A stretch of DNA of 64,000 nucleotides from Acetispira formosa (nom. nud.) (GCA_023525915.1 CP026657.1:1550001-1614000), one strand, 5' to 3'. Counted from the stretch's first letter, positions 16,153-26,063 are shown. Numbers and translations: made by a program. Notes: a model not told the origin generated them from the letters alone.

Positions 16153-17388
16153 ATGGCGGAAATACCTCAATTGTATGTGATCGGCCTTTTGCCTGACCAA
16201 GGCTGGCTGTCTCCGGCTGTGGCTTCCCTCATTGAAGGGGCGGACGTATTGGCCGGCGGTGACCGTCTTCTGGAGATGTTTCCGTCCCATACCGGCGAGA
16301 AACTAAGCCTGACCACTCCGCTGGAGGGCTGGCTGAACCAACTGCGCGACCTTCAGGGCCAAGGCCGACGGGTGGTGGTGCTGGCCAGCGGCGATCCCAA
16401 TTATTTCGGCATTGCCAAAAAGCTTCTGACCGTTATTGACAAGGAACATGTGACCATTGTGCCGACCGTTTCCACGGTGCAGCAGGCTTTCGCGCGTTTG
16501 AAGGTCAGTTATGAGCGGGCTGAAGTGGTCAGTATGCACGGCCGTGAGGCCAAGGTGGCTTTCTGGGCCGGGCTCTATCGGGTCAGCCATTTTGAGGGTT
16601 CCGGCTATCTGGCCGTCTATACCGACGCGGAGAACAGCCCGTCGGTCATTGCCAAACGGCTTCTGGGTCGCGGCCAGCAAAACTGGCGTATGCATGTTTT
16701 TGAGGATCTGGGCACCCAGGATGAGCGCGTCACCAGTTGGAGTCTTTATGAGGCCAAGCTGAGGAAATTTTCGCCCCTGAATCTGGTGATTCTGGAGTGC
16801 CTCCGGCGTCCGGCCTCCATTTCTCTGGGCATGCCGGAGGGGGCCTATGTGCATGAGGCCGGGCTGATTACCAAGCGGGAAGTGCGGGTGGTCACACTGG
16901 GGCTTCTGGAGCTTCTGTCGCATCATACCATGTGGGATCTGGGGGCCGGTTCCGGTTCGGTCTCCATTGAGGCGGCGGCTCTCTTGCCATATGGTTCGGT
17001 CTGGTCGGTGGAAAAATCGCCTTTGCGGACTGAGCAGATTTCGGCCAACCGGGCCTTTTTTGGCGCGGCCCAGGTGGAGATTGTGGAAGACGAGGCCATG
17101 AGCGCCATGGCCCACCTCCCCACGCCTGACCGAATCTTTATCGGCGGCGGCGGCACTGGCTTGTCCTCCATTATCCCGGTGGCGGCGGCCCGGCTGAATT
17201 CTGAGGGAATTATGGTGGTCAACGCGGTAAGCCTGGATAATTTCCAGACCGCCAGGGAGTCGATGAAAAAGGCCGGCCTGGACGTCACCGTGACCCAGAT
17301 TCAGGTGGCCCGCTCGGAGCCACTGGCTGAAAGCGCCTATTTGAAGCCGCTGAATCAGGTCTGGCTGGTGCGCGGAGTTAAGAGCTGA
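16153..17388 (+). CDS. cobL: Precorrin-6Y C5,15-methyltransferase, CbiE-CbiT fusion
   Basis: 411 residues, matching fused CobL. The N-terminal half (1-200) is a tetrapyrrole methylase (LYVIGLLPDQGWLS, VVVLASGDPNYFGIAKKLL, CbiE part). The C-terminal half (about 225-411) is the CbiT methyltransferase with REVRVVTLGLLELLSHHTMW, the SAM loop WDLGAGSGSVSIEAA and IFIGGGGTGLSSII. It methylates C5 and C15 and decarboxylates the ring C acetate. Starts immediately after cbiD; a hairpin follows. Confidence 0.93.
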   Translation: MAEIPQLYVIGLLPDQGWLSPAVASLIEGADVLAGGDRLLEMFPSHTGEKLSLTTPLEGWLNQLRDLQGQGRRVVVLASGDPNYFGIAKKLLTVIDKEHVTIVPTVSTVQQAFARLKVSYERAEVVSMHGREAKVAFWAGLYRVSHFEGSGYLAVYTDAENSPSVIAKRLLGRGQQNWRMHVFEDLGTQDERVTSWSLYEAKLRKFSPLNLVILECLRRPASISLGMPEGAYVHEAGLITKREVRVVTLGLLELLSHHTMWDLGAGSGSVSIEAAALLPYGSVWSVEKSPLRTEQISANRAFFGAAQVEIVEDEAMSAMAHLPTPDRIFIGGGGTGLSSIIPVAAARLNSEGIMVVNAVSLDNFQTARESMKKAGLDVTVTQIQVARSEPLAESAYLKPLNQVWLVRGVKS

Positions 17389-17392
17389 TTTT

Positions 17393-17422
17393 TTCGCCGG
17401 TTTGTAAAAACAAACCGGCGAA
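17393..17422 (+). terminator. Hairpin after cobL
   Basis: TTCGCCGGTTTGT and AACAAACCGGCGAA form a 13-bp stem with a short A-rich loop just after the cobL stop. About 170 bp separates it from cbiF, so the cluster may be two transcripts. No T-run. Confidence 0.55.
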
Positions 17423-17590
17423 GCCACGTTTGCGGAACGCCCACCCGGTATGGGGCGGTCACGCTTTTGACCAAATAAATCTTATAAGTAACAAGTTCTT
17501 TGAAGGCCGCTTCCCGGCCGTTACTCTACAATCAGAAGGGACGCCCCTCGGCGTTGGCGGCGGGCCCTGCCCGCTCACAGGACGACTGTT

Positions 17591-18442
17591 ATGAATACTT
17601 TACCCATATTGTTTGTCGGCGCGGGTCCGGGTGACCCGGACCTCATCACTGTAGCCGGGCAGAAAGCTCTCAAAGACGCCGACCTGGTGGTGCATGCCGG
17701 TTCGTTGGTCAATCCCGAAATACTATCCTGGTGCCGCCCCGGCGCGCGTCTGGTTGATTCGGCCCCGCTCAGTCTGGAAGAGATTGTGGCGGAAATGGTC
17801 ACCGGCTGGCGGGCCGGACAGAAAGTGGTGCGCCTGCACACCGGCGATCCTTCCATCTACGGGGCCATCCATGAACAGATTGCCTTTTTGAAGGACCAGA
17901 ACATCCCCTATATGGTGATTCCCGGCGTCACGTCCGCCCTGGCCGGAGCGGCCGCGCTGGGCCTGGAATACACCCTGCCGGAAATCACCCAGACTTTTAT
18001 TATCACCAGGGCGGCCGGACGCACCCCGGTGCCGGAGGGCGAGGATTTGGCCGCCCTGGCCAAAAGCCGCTCGTCAATGGCCATTTATCTTTCAGCCAGC
18101 CAGGGGGAATCGGTGGGACGGATTTTGGCCGAAGCCTATGGACCGGAATCTCCCGTGGCACTTCTGTACCGGGTAACCTGGCCGGACGCCCGCACTGTCT
18201 GGACCACCTGCGCGGAACTGGCCCAAACCCTGGCTGATGAGAAGCTGGACCGGCATACCCTGATATTGGTCGGCCCGGCTGTGGCCGCTCTTAGAAGCGG
18301 GCGCGACACCCCCAAGTCCAGGCTTTATGACGCCGCATTCACCCATGCCTGCCGGGAGGGCCAGGAACCGGCCGCCAAGGCTGAAAAACCCTCGCGGCAG
18401 TCCATGTTGAAAAAGGTGGCTGAAGCGATTTCCGAAGCTTGA
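17591..18442 (+). CDS. cbiF: Cobalt-precorrin-4 C11-methyltransferase
   Basis: 283 residues of the tetrapyrrole methylase fold: N-terminal LFVGAGPGDPDLITVAGQKA, VVRLHTGDPSIYGAIHEQI, IPGVTSALAGAAALGLEYTL and the GRTPVPEGEDLAALA loop characteristic of CbiF/CobM. A ~30-residue basic, lysine-rich tail extends past the normal end. Uses SAM to methylate C11. Precedes cbiG, whose product acts on the next intermediate. Confidence 0.93.
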   Translation: MNTLPILFVGAGPGDPDLITVAGQKALKDADLVVHAGSLVNPEILSWCRPGARLVDSAPLSLEEIVAEMVTGWRAGQKVVRLHTGDPSIYGAIHEQIAFLKDQNIPYMVIPGVTSALAGAAALGLEYTLPEITQTFIITRAAGRTPVPEGEDLAALAKSRSSMAIYLSASQGESVGRILAEAYGPESPVALLYRVTWPDARTVWTTCAELAQTLADEKLDRHTLILVGPAVAALRSGRDTPKSRLYDAAFTHACREGQEPAAKAEKPSRQSMLKKVAEAISEA

Positions 18443-18453
18443 GGGGCCCTTTT

Positions 18454-19500
18454 ATGAAGAGCTTCGCTGTTTACGCCCTGACCGCTCCGGGGGCGAGCCT
18501 GGCCGCCCGAATCGCCAGGGACCTGCCATCCGCCAGGGCCGAGTTGTTTCTGCCTGGGCGCTTGTGCCCGGAGTTTGAAGGGGCGGCGCAGCCCTTTGAA
18601 AAGCTGGGGACGGCCTTGGCTGAAAATTTCGGCCGTTTTTCCGGCCATATAGTGGTCGGGGCCACCGGGTTGGTGGTGCGGCTTATCGCGCCGCTCTTAG
18701 TTTCGAAAAAGGACGACCCGGCCGTAGTGGTGCTTGGTCAGGACGGCCGTTTTGTGGTGAGTCTCCTGTCTGGCCATTTGGGCGGGGGCAACAGTCTGGC
18801 CCAGGAAGTGGCCCGCCTGACCGGCGGGCAGGCTGTTGTGAGCACGGCCACTGATATCGCGGGCTGTCCGGCTCTTGAGGTGCTGGCCCGCGATTTGAAT
18901 ATGGAGATAGATGATTTTTCGCGGCTGGCGGCGGTCAGCCGCTCTTTAGTGGAGGGGACGAGGGTAAAGGTTCATGACCCGCACCTGATGCTGGCTCCGA
19001 ATTTAGCTGAATGGCCGGGATTATTTGAGATCAACGGTCCCCCGCCCGCGGAAGGCGAGCCTCACATTCGAGTGGATTTTCAGACCGCGCCTGAGGATGC
19101 GGCGGCTTTGACCTTGAGGCCACGGGTGCTGGCACTGGGTCTGGGCTGTCATCGCGGCATTGACCGGGCGGAAGTGGAAGAATTGATAGCGCTGAGTTTG
19201 GCGGAGGCCTTCCTTTCGCCCAAATCGGTTTCGATACTGGCCACGGTGGAAACCCGGTCAGAAGAACCGGCCTTTCTGGAAATAAGCCGGAATATGAACC
19301 GGCCGTTGAAAATATTCACCAAGGCCGAACTGAGCCGGGTGAACACCCCCAACCCTTCAAGCAAAGTATTGGAAAGAATAGGAGTAGCATCGGTATGCGA
19401 AGCGGCGGCAATGCTGGCGGCCAGAGCGGATCGTCTGAAAATAAGCAAACGGAAGAGCGCCAGGGCGACGCTGGCGGCCGCGCTTTCCGTCTGGAGATAG
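18454..19500 (+). CDS. cbiG: Cobalt-precorrin-5A hydrolase
   Basis: 348 residues. The N-terminal domain has HIVVGATGLVVRLIAPLL and VVSLLSGHLGGGNSLAQEVA (the CbiG G-x-x-G-x-x-x-R-x-x-x-P and SGHxGGAN signatures). The C-terminal domain starts LALGLGCHRGID and includes FTKAELSRVNTPNPSSKVLE. It opens the delta-lactone and releases acetaldehyde in the anaerobic pathway. ATG 18454 follows AGGGG; a TTG at 18439 is possible but overlaps cbiF. The 3' end overlaps cbiH by 106 bp. Confidence 0.92.
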   Translation: MKSFAVYALTAPGASLAARIARDLPSARAELFLPGRLCPEFEGAAQPFEKLGTALAENFGRFSGHIVVGATGLVVRLIAPLLVSKKDDPAVVVLGQDGRFVVSLLSGHLGGGNSLAQEVARLTGGQAVVSTATDIAGCPALEVLARDLNMEIDDFSRLAAVSRSLVEGTRVKVHDPHLMLAPNLAEWPGLFEINGPPPAEGEPHIRVDFQTAPEDAAALTLRPRVLALGLGCHRGIDRAEVEELIALSLAEAFLSPKSVSILATVETRSEEPAFLEISRNMNRPLKIFTKAELSRVNTPNPSSKVLERIGVASVCEAAAMLAARADRLKISKRKSARATLAAALSVWR

Positions 19501-20318
19501 TCGGGCTTGGCTCGGGTGGCCTCAACGGGATTACCCTGGCGGCCCAGAAAAGTTTGAAATCGGCTGAAGCTGTTTATGGTTATGGTCTTTATTTGGAGCA
19601 GGCGCTGCCTCATATTAAAAAGGCCACCGTTCACAAGAGCGGCATGACGGCTGAAATGCGCCGGGCGGAAGAGGCCATTAACATGGCTTTGAGCGGCAAG
19701 CGCACTGTGATGGTTTCCGGCGGGGACGCCGGGGTTTATGCCATGGCCGGGGCTGTTTTTGAGGTGGCGGCGGCCAGGAACATATCTTTGGGCCGGGAGC
19801 CTGGTCAACTGCGTGTAAAGGTGATTCCTGGCGTGCCAGCGCTGGTGGCTTCGGCGGCGCTGTTGGGCGCGCCGCTGACCCATGATTTTTGCGCCATTTC
19901 CCTGTCGGACCGGCTGACGCCCTGGGAGTTGATAGAGAAGCGTTTGGAGTTGGCCGGAGAGGCTGATTTCGTTATCTGCATCTATAATCCCAAGAGCAAG
20001 GGGCGTGATTGGCAGTTGGGACGGGCGGCGGAAATTCTGTTGAAGCATCGCCCGGCCGATCAGCCGGTAGGGGTGGTGAGCCGGGCCGGGCGGGCCGGGC
20101 AGGAAGTGCGGATTTTGACTCTGGCCGAGTTGGCTGAGGCTCCTGTGGATATGCAGACCCTGGTGGTGATTGGCAATCAAAGCACTTTTGTCTATCAGGG
20201 TTTTATGATTACGCCACGCGGTTATGTCAACAAATACGGACCGGACGGGAACCGTCCGGTCCGTAAGAGACCCGCCAAGAAAACCGATGAAGTTGAAACC
20301 GGGAGTGAAGAGGGATAA
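19395..20318 (+). CDS. cbiH: Cobalt-precorrin-3B C17-methyltransferase
   Basis: 307 residues. The methylase core starts near residue 33 (LEIVGLGSGGLNGITLAAQK) and contains YGYGLYLEQ, VMVSGGDAGVYAMAGAVFEV, VIPGVPALVASAALLGAPLT and VICIYNPKSKGRDWQ, all typical of CbiH/CobJ, which contracts the ring while methylating C17. The first ~30 residues are Gly/Gln-rich and unlike the family. ATG 19395 lies inside cbiG and no closer start exists, so the long overlap appears real. The stop is two bases before the giant palindrome A. Confidence 0.9.
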   Translation: MRSGGNAGGQSGSSENKQTEERQGDAGGRAFRLEIVGLGSGGLNGITLAAQKSLKSAEAVYGYGLYLEQALPHIKKATVHKSGMTAEMRRAEEAINMALSGKRTVMVSGGDAGVYAMAGAVFEVAAARNISLGREPGQLRVKVIPGVPALVASAALLGAPLTHDFCAISLSDRLTPWELIEKRLELAGEADFVICIYNPKSKGRDWQLGRAAEILLKHRPADQPVGVVSRAGRAGQEVRILTLAELAEAPVDMQTLVVIGNQSTFVYQGFMITPRGYVNKYGPDGNRPVRKRPAKKTDEVETGSEEG

Positions 20319-20319
20319 G

Positions 20320-21146
20320 GGAATGCGGCCTTTGGCCGTGCGATTTAAAGGACTTGGCCTGACAGGCCAACCAAAGGGTTCCACCCTCTGGACTCCGGCT
20401 GGGGGAGGGCCCACGCGGGCCCTGCCCCAGACCCCACCCGCGCCAGGGGGGCGAGCCCCCTGGACCCCCAAGAGGTCAGTGTCGGCTTCAACTCTCTTTT
20501 TCCCGCACCGCCGCAACTCGCTTCGGGTACGAAGCTCAGACAAGCGGCGACGCTTCATACATGGTCGACTCCGGGCGCTGTAGGCGGTTTTACGTTGCGT
20601 CGTTACATTCTGCGATAGGCGGCTTCACTGGCTGAGTGGAAGTTCTCGTATGTTCGGCTTAAATCAGCTTCCCCTTAAAGGCCCTTTCCAGTGCTGTCCG
20701 CATGTCTCTCTGCCGCCTATCGCTTTCAATGAGCTGTTCAATCAAAAAACGTCGGCACAGTTTCCCTGTTACAGCGCTGGAAAAGCTCTTTGAAGGGAAA
20801 CTGTATTAAGCCGAACATACGTGAAGAAACAATTATCCCATAAAGCTGCCTATTGCAAAATGTAGCGGCCCAACGTGGAGCCACCGACAGCGATTGACGC
20901 TTAAGCAGTATGAAGAGTCGCCGCTTGTCTGAGCTTCGTACCCGAAGCGAGTTGCGGCGATGCGGGAAGAAGAAAGTTGAATCTGACCCTGACCTCTTGG
21001 GGTTCCAAGGGGCTTGCCCCTTGGCGCGGGTGGGGTCTGGGGCAGGGCCCGCGTGGGCCCTCCCCCAGCCGGAGTCCAGAGGGCGGAGCCCTTTGGTTGG
21101 CCTTTCAGGCCAAGTCCTTTATCGCGCGGCCCGAAGGCCGCAATCC
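20320..21146. repeat. ~830-bp giant palindromic element, copy A
   Basis: Outer arms of about 240 bp (20320-20565 and 20910-21146) are inverted near-copies: GCGGCCTTTGGCCG and AAAGGACTTGGCC at the left recur reversed at the right. The inner part is also palindromic (CGTATGTTCGGCTTAA at about 20649-20664 opposite TTAAGCCGAACATACG at about 20808-20823). A second copy lies at 28634-29464, its asymmetric core in the opposite orientation. Arms contain long overlapping open frames rich in G, P, R and W, judged spurious because they occur identically in all four arms in a GC-rich repeat. No transposase. Inserted directly after cbiH. Confidence 0.85.
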
Positions 21147-21178
21147 ATATGATCATGTACTCAGGTCAGGGGAAAGTT

Positions 21179-24100
21179 ATGAGAAAAGCGGTAATTCTGT
21201 TCTGGCTGATTCTTTTTGTCTGGGCGGCCCCGGCCGCCGGAGCCGCACCCGGCCAGCCAACTGGGGCTCCAGATTCTCTGGCCGCCTGGGAACCTTGGGT
21301 GCTGTATGGCTATGAAGACCATTATTACTGCCCGGATGTGAACGGCCAGCGCCGCTGTGCCTGGCCTGTTAAAGTGTCGGTGGATCTTAATAGCGGCGGC
21401 GGCACTTTTACCGCCACCTTTGATCTTCTGACCAAGGGCACTTTCACTCTGCCCGGCGGGCCTGCCGCCTGGCCCAGGGAAGTGACTGACGAATCCGGCC
21501 GGGCCGTACCGGTGCTGGGCAAAGACTGGCCCCAAGTCTGGCTTCCGGCCGGCCGGCACATCCTCAGCGGGCGTTATGAATGGCCGCGCCTCCCGGAAAC
21601 CATCAATGTGCCTTTTGGCTTTATTCTGGAGCTGAAAGTGGACGGCCGCTCACAGGAATTTCCGGCCATGGAGGCTGATTACTCCACCGGCAGTGCCCGG
21701 CTGTGGCTGAAAAACAGCTCAGATGACGAAGCGGCAGCCACCGTAAACACCGCCACTTCCGATAGTCTTTCCGTTTTGGTCAATCGCCTGATTCAGGACT
21801 CTCAGCCCATGATCATCAAAAGCCGCTTCCGGCTGATCGTCACCGGACGGGCCAGAGAGGTGGTGCTGGAAAACGTCCTCCTGCCTGATACCAGGGCCAC
21901 TTACCTCTCATCCCCCCTTCCGGCCCAATTGACCGGACAGGGGCTCCGGGTCAAACTCAAACCTGGCGTTCACGAAATTTTTCTCGACAGCCGCTCCCTC
22001 ACACATTCAGAATCACTTGGCCCGGTATCCAAAAACAACCAGAGAAGCCGGGAATTCTGGGCCTTTCAAGCCCAACCCCAGCTCCGGCTGGCCGAGGTCT
22101 CCGGGGCCGAACAGATCGACCCTTCCCAGGCCGACATTTATCCGGCCTGGCGCTCCTTTCCAATCTATGTTATGGAACCCGGTCAGCAGCTCACTTTTAC
22201 CACCCTGCGCCGGGGCGATCCTGAGCCGCCGCCTGACCAGTTGAGTCTGGCCCGTGAATGCTGGCTTGATTACGACGGCCACGGCCTCTCCTGCCGCGAC
22301 CGGCTCAACGGCACCCTCAATCGCCAGTGGCACCTGAACACCAGCCGCCCCTTTGTGCTGGCCCAGGCCGCACTCGGCGGCCAGCCCCAAGTCATCACCT
22401 GGCAGACTGATTCCAAAGGCGAAGAAGCGCCGGGCCTCCAGTTACGCAACGGTCAGGTCAATCTTTCGGCCGACCTCCGCATTGATGACTGGGGCGGCGT
22501 CCTGCCCGCTTCCGGCTGGGATCACAAGCTCGATATCGAAAGCCAGCGCCTGAACCTGCCGCCGGGTTATCACATTTTCCACGCCTCCGGGGCCGACGTG
22601 CGCCAGGACTCACACTACAGCGGTTCCGGCACCTGGACCGGAGCCTGGGGCACACTCGATTTTTTTATCATCCTGATCATCTCCATTGCCGTTTGGAAAC
22701 TTTATGGCCTGAAATGGGGCCTTCTGGCTCTCGCGGCCCTCATCTTCTGTTATCATGAGCCAATGGCTCCGCGAATGGTTTTCCTCCACCTTCTGGCCTG
22801 CGCGGCCCTCTTGCGGCTTCTGCCGCCAACTGGAAAAATTCGCCTCCTGGTGCGGGTGTGGCGCTTTGGGGCCGTTTTGACCCTTCTGGTCCTTTCATCT
22901 CTCTTCCTGATTAATCAGGCCCGCGTCTCAATGTACCCCCAATTGGAAGATCCCCGCGCCTGGTATGACGACCCTGCTTTCCGCTTTGGCCTGCCGGGTT
23001 CTTCCGCCCCCAAAATGTATGATTACGACTATGGTGAGGCAACCATGTATGAGCCGGAATTGATGGTGGCGGCCGAAGCGCCTATGCCGCCCTCCACCGT
23101 TCAGAACACTTTTGAGGGCATGCGGCAGGATAGCCTGGCCTCCTCCGCCTCCGGCGCCGCTCCGGCCAAACGTATGCAGAAAGATTCATCGCTGGGTTCG
23201 ATCATGCCCGCCGCTCCCTCCCAGGTCAATTCTTATGCCAATCGCTTAAGCGGCCTCTCAATCGCCCCGGACGCCAAGGTTCAGAACAGCCTGGCCCGGC
23301 CGTCCTGGAAGTGGCGCTCGGTGCGGCTGTATTACAACGGCAGCGTCACGGCCGACCAGACCGTCCGCCTTTATCTGATTCCGCCCGGCCTTTGGAAAAT
23401 ACTGGGCCTGGCCCGTATCATCCTGATGACCGTTTTTACGCTGATGATGCTGGAAAGCGGGCGCTTCGCCGTCCGCAGCCGTCTGGAAGAGGGCGGCGAA
23501 TCTGAAAACCGCCCCAAACGTTTCCGGCTGTTTTCCGGGTTGGGCGCGGCCGTCCTGGCCGCCATGCTGGCCTCCTCGCCCGGTGGTGCGGCCCTGGCCG
23601 CGGACAGTTTCCCGGAGCAGGCCATGCTGGATAGCCTCCGCGCCCGCCTTCTGGCCGAGCGGGACATGCCCCCGGCCGGTCTTCCTAAAGCTGTCCTGAC
23701 CATTGAGCCGGAACGCCTCTTGATGGAACTGGAAGTCGAAGCGGCCCGCCCCACGGTTGTGCCGCTGCCCTCACTGGACCCGGCCGTGTTTCGTTATTCC
23801 AGAGTCAGTCTGGGCGGCACGCGCGATTTGCCGCTGATTCAGGATAATAGCGGCCTGATGCTGAGCTACGTGCCTCCGGGCCGCCACCGTTTGCTTCTGG
23901 AGGGCCGTCTGCGTCTGCCCTCCGGGCGCGATTCCTTTCAGATAAACTTCTTCCACACGGCCCTGCCGCGTCAGGTGGCGGCTTCAGGCGGCGAGAGATG
24001 GAAAATAGAAGGTTTGGAGGCCGACGGGCAACTGCGCGGCGAAGCCCTTTTTATATCCGCAACCGGCGGGGCAGCCGCCGGGCCGGATGCTGATGAGGCC

Positions 24101-25588
24101 ACTTCCGTAACCCTGGAACCCTTCTTCATGGTGCAGAGAACCATTTCTCTGGGCCTGGAATGGCAGGTGCACACTCTAGTGCGCCGTCTGACTCCCACCG
24201 GCGCGCCAGTGAGCCTGAGGCTGCCGCTGCTGCCCGGCGAACTGCCTCTCGGCGCTGATTTCCGGCGCGACGGCGACTTGATGACCGTCAATTTCGCCCC
24301 TGGAGCTGAAGAGGTCCGCTGGACTTCCCGCCTGGACACCACACCAGAAATCAGCTTGAAAGCGGCCGACGGCCCCTTTACGGAAAGCTGGTCGCTGGAT
24401 GTCTCACCCCTCTGGCGGGTATCTTTCACCGGGCTGACGCCCATTCACACCATCAATAACGGCTATTGGCAGCCCTCCTGGCGGCCCTGGCCGGGCGAGG
24501 AACTGACGGTCGCCATTGACAGGCCCCAGCCGGTGCCCGGCGAGTATCTGGTGATCGACGAAGCCGGCCTCACCATTGACGCGGCTGAAAATATGCGTTC
24601 GGCCACCCTGAGCTTCAAAATCCGCACCAGTCAGGCCGGCCCTTACAGCTTTGGCCTCCCCCCGGCGGTCGAAGTGCGCGGCTTCACGGTGGATGGGCGT
24701 TCTGTGCCCCTGGCGCCCTCCCTGGCCGCCGTCGAGACCGATAAAGAAGCCGGGCCGGTCCTGACCGCTTCGCTCTCGGCCGGCAGCCACGACGTCGTCG
24801 TCACCTGGGTCGAAGATAAGCCCATAAGCGCCGTCATGGACACGCCGGAGCTGAATCTCGGCGCGCCCACGGCCAATATCAGCATCACCCTCAATCTGCC
24901 CGAAGACCGCTGGATACTCAGGGCCTGGGGGCCGATGAATGGCCCGGCCGTCCGCTTCTGGTCACTTTTGGCCGTGGTTCTCATAGCCGCCGTAATTCTC
25001 GGCCGCCAGGCCAAAACGCCGCTTAGGTGGTGGGCCTGGTTCCTGTTGGGCATAGGCCTGATCCAATTAAATATTTTGGGGGCCATGCTGGTGGCCGGGT
25101 GGCTTCTGATGCTTGGCTGGAGGGCCGGGTATGAGGATAAAGAATCGGCTTTCAAGTTCAACGCCGGACAAATTCTTCTTACGGTCTGGACTTTTGCCGC
25201 ACTTTATCTTATTTATAAGGGAATTGAGTATGGGCTTCTGTCCAACCCGGATATGCTGATTGATGGCGGCGGCTCATATGGCCAGCGCCTGAGATGGTTT
25301 ACCGACCGCTCTTCCGGCCCCTGGCCCTCCGGGCATGTTTTTTCAGTCTCGGTCTGGTTTTACAAGGCCATTATGCTGGCCTGGTCGCTGTGGCTGGCCG
25401 TGAACCTGATAAGGTGGCTGAAGTGGGGCTGGCAGGCCTTTTCCGGCGGCCGGTTATGGAAAAAAGGCGCGGCCCGAATAAAAAAAGCCGAAAATCCGGC
25501 TAAATCGACTATACTTCCAAAAAACAACCAGGAGCCGCACCCTGAAGCAACCGAAAAGGGCGGCCCCCCTGAAACAGGTGAAGAATAA
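21179..25588 (+). CDS. Large unrecognised membrane protein, 1469 residues
   Basis: Start ATG 21179 (AGGGGAAAG upstream) gives a signal peptide, KAVILFWLILFVWAAPAAGA; the frame continues upstream into palindrome A, but that part is spurious. Residues ~25-490 are extracytoplasmic and beta-rich. Hydrophobic segments follow at about 490-590 and 740. Around 790 there is a second signal-like hydrophobic stretch (GAAVLAAMLASSPGGAALAA), then another long beta-rich part to ~1240, and a cluster of TM helices at about 1255-1420. Two halves of similar organisation suggest an ancient fusion. The cytoplasmic tail is Lys/Pro/Glu-rich. No catalytic motif recognised. TAATG couples it to the next gene. Confidence 0.8.
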   Translation: MRKAVILFWLILFVWAAPAAGAAPGQPTGAPDSLAAWEPWVLYGYEDHYYCPDVNGQRRCAWPVKVSVDLNSGGGTFTATFDLLTKGTFTLPGGPAAWPREVTDESGRAVPVLGKDWPQVWLPAGRHILSGRYEWPRLPETINVPFGFILELKVDGRSQEFPAMEADYSTGSARLWLKNSSDDEAAATVNTATSDSLSVLVNRLIQDSQPMIIKSRFRLIVTGRAREVVLENVLLPDTRATYLSSPLPAQLTGQGLRVKLKPGVHEIFLDSRSLTHSESLGPVSKNNQRSREFWAFQAQPQLRLAEVSGAEQIDPSQADIYPAWRSFPIYVMEPGQQLTFTTLRRGDPEPPPDQLSLARECWLDYDGHGLSCRDRLNGTLNRQWHLNTSRPFVLAQAALGGQPQVITWQTDSKGEEAPGLQLRNGQVNLSADLRIDDWGGVLPASGWDHKLDIESQRLNLPPGYHIFHASGADVRQDSHYSGSGTWTGAWGTLDFFIILIISIAVWKLYGLKWGLLALAALIFCYHEPMAPRMVFLHLLACAALLRLLPPTGKIRLLVRVWRFGAVLTLLVLSSLFLINQARVSMYPQLEDPRAWYDDPAFRFGLPGSSAPKMYDYDYGEATMYEPELMVAAEAPMPPSTVQNTFEGMRQDSLASSASGAAPAKRMQKDSSLGSIMPAAPSQVNSYANRLSGLSIAPDAKVQNSLARPSWKWRSVRLYYNGSVTADQTVRLYLIPPGLWKILGLARIILMTVFTLMMLESGRFAVRSRLEEGGESENRPKRFRLFSGLGAAVLAAMLASSPGGAALAADSFPEQAMLDSLRARLLAERDMPPAGLPKAVLTIEPERLLMELEVEAARPTVVPLPSLDPAVFRYSRVSLGGTRDLPLIQDNSGLMLSYVPPGRHRLLLEGRLRLPSGRDSFQINFFHTALPRQVAASGGERWKIEGLEADGQLRGEALFISATGGAAAGPDADEATSVTLEPFFMVQRTISLGLEWQVHTLVRRLTPTGAPVSLRLPLLPGELPLGADFRRDGDLMTVNFAPGAEEVRWTSRLDTTPEISLKAADGPFTESWSLDVSPLWRVSFTGLTPIHTINNGYWQPSWRPWPGEELTVAIDRPQPVPGEYLVIDEAGLTIDAAENMRSATLSFKIRTSQAGPYSFGLPPAVEVRGFTVDGRSVPLAPSLAAVETDKEAGPVLTASLSAGSHDVVVTWVEDKPISAVMDTPELNLGAPTANISITLNLPEDRWILRAWGPMNGPAVRFWSLLAVVLIAAVILGRQAKTPLRWWAWFLLGIGLIQLNILGAMLVAGWLLMLGWRAGYEDKESAFKFNAGQILLTVWTFAALYLIYKGIEYGLLSNPDMLIDGGGSYGQRLRWFTDRSSGPWPSGHVFSVSVWFYKAIMLAWSLWLAVNLIRWLKWGWQAFSGGRLWKKGAARIKKAENPAKSTILPKNNQEPHPEATEKGGPPETGEE

Positions 25589-26049
25589 TGGCGGCGGATG
25601 AAATAGTTATGGAAAAACTGGTTGAGGAACTCCAGTTTCAGATACCTTTCAAGGAACAAACCGAAACCGGCGACGTGACCCTGATGCTGCGTGAGGGCGA
25701 CGACGGGCGTGTTTCAATGAGTTACGCCCGTGTTCTGGGTTTTGACCGCGACACCACCAAGCGGGATGAATGGTGGCATGTGCATTTCCTGTTTCTGGAA
25801 ATGCCGCCGGTCCCCCGGACCATTATCCTCCAGACGCCCCATTTCACCGGCCAGGAGATTTTTACCATGGGCGGCCGCAAGGTTTTTATAAAAGCCCTGA
25901 ATTTCCAGACCTATTATGAGGAAATGACCGGCTTTCACGAACCGGAGGATGACGGCGACGGCGGCGACAAGGGCGGCGGCCCTTCACCCGGCCCATCCGA
26001 CAAGAAACCTTCCGGCGGAGGCAAGCCCACTTTCACTCTGGTCAAGTGA
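25588..26049 (+). CDS. Unrecognised 153-residue protein coupled to the large membrane protein
   Basis: The ATG uses the last A of the upstream TAA (TAATG), so translation is coupled. Residues 1-110 look like a small alpha/beta domain (WWHVHFLFLEMPPVPRTIIL); the last ~40 are Gly, Pro, Asp and Lys-rich and presumably disordered (DGDGGDKGGGPSPGPSDKKP). No signal peptide. Probably a cytoplasmic partner of the 1469-residue protein (inference from coupling). Family not recognised. Confidence 0.7.
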   Translation: MAADEIVMEKLVEELQFQIPFKEQTETGDVTLMLREGDDGRVSMSYARVLGFDRDTTKRDEWWHVHFLFLEMPPVPRTIILQTPHFTGQEIFTMGGRKVFIKALNFQTYYEEMTGFHEPEDDGDGGDKGGGPSPGPSDKKPSGGGKPTFTLVK

Positions 26050-26063
26050 CCGGGCGCGTCATC

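Noticed and set aside
21014-21178. An upstream in-frame extension of the 1469-residue protein, starting in the repeat with many G, P, R, W residues
   Set aside because: The extension lies inside giant palindrome A, recurs in the other arms, and a signal peptide with a good ribosome site begins at 21179.
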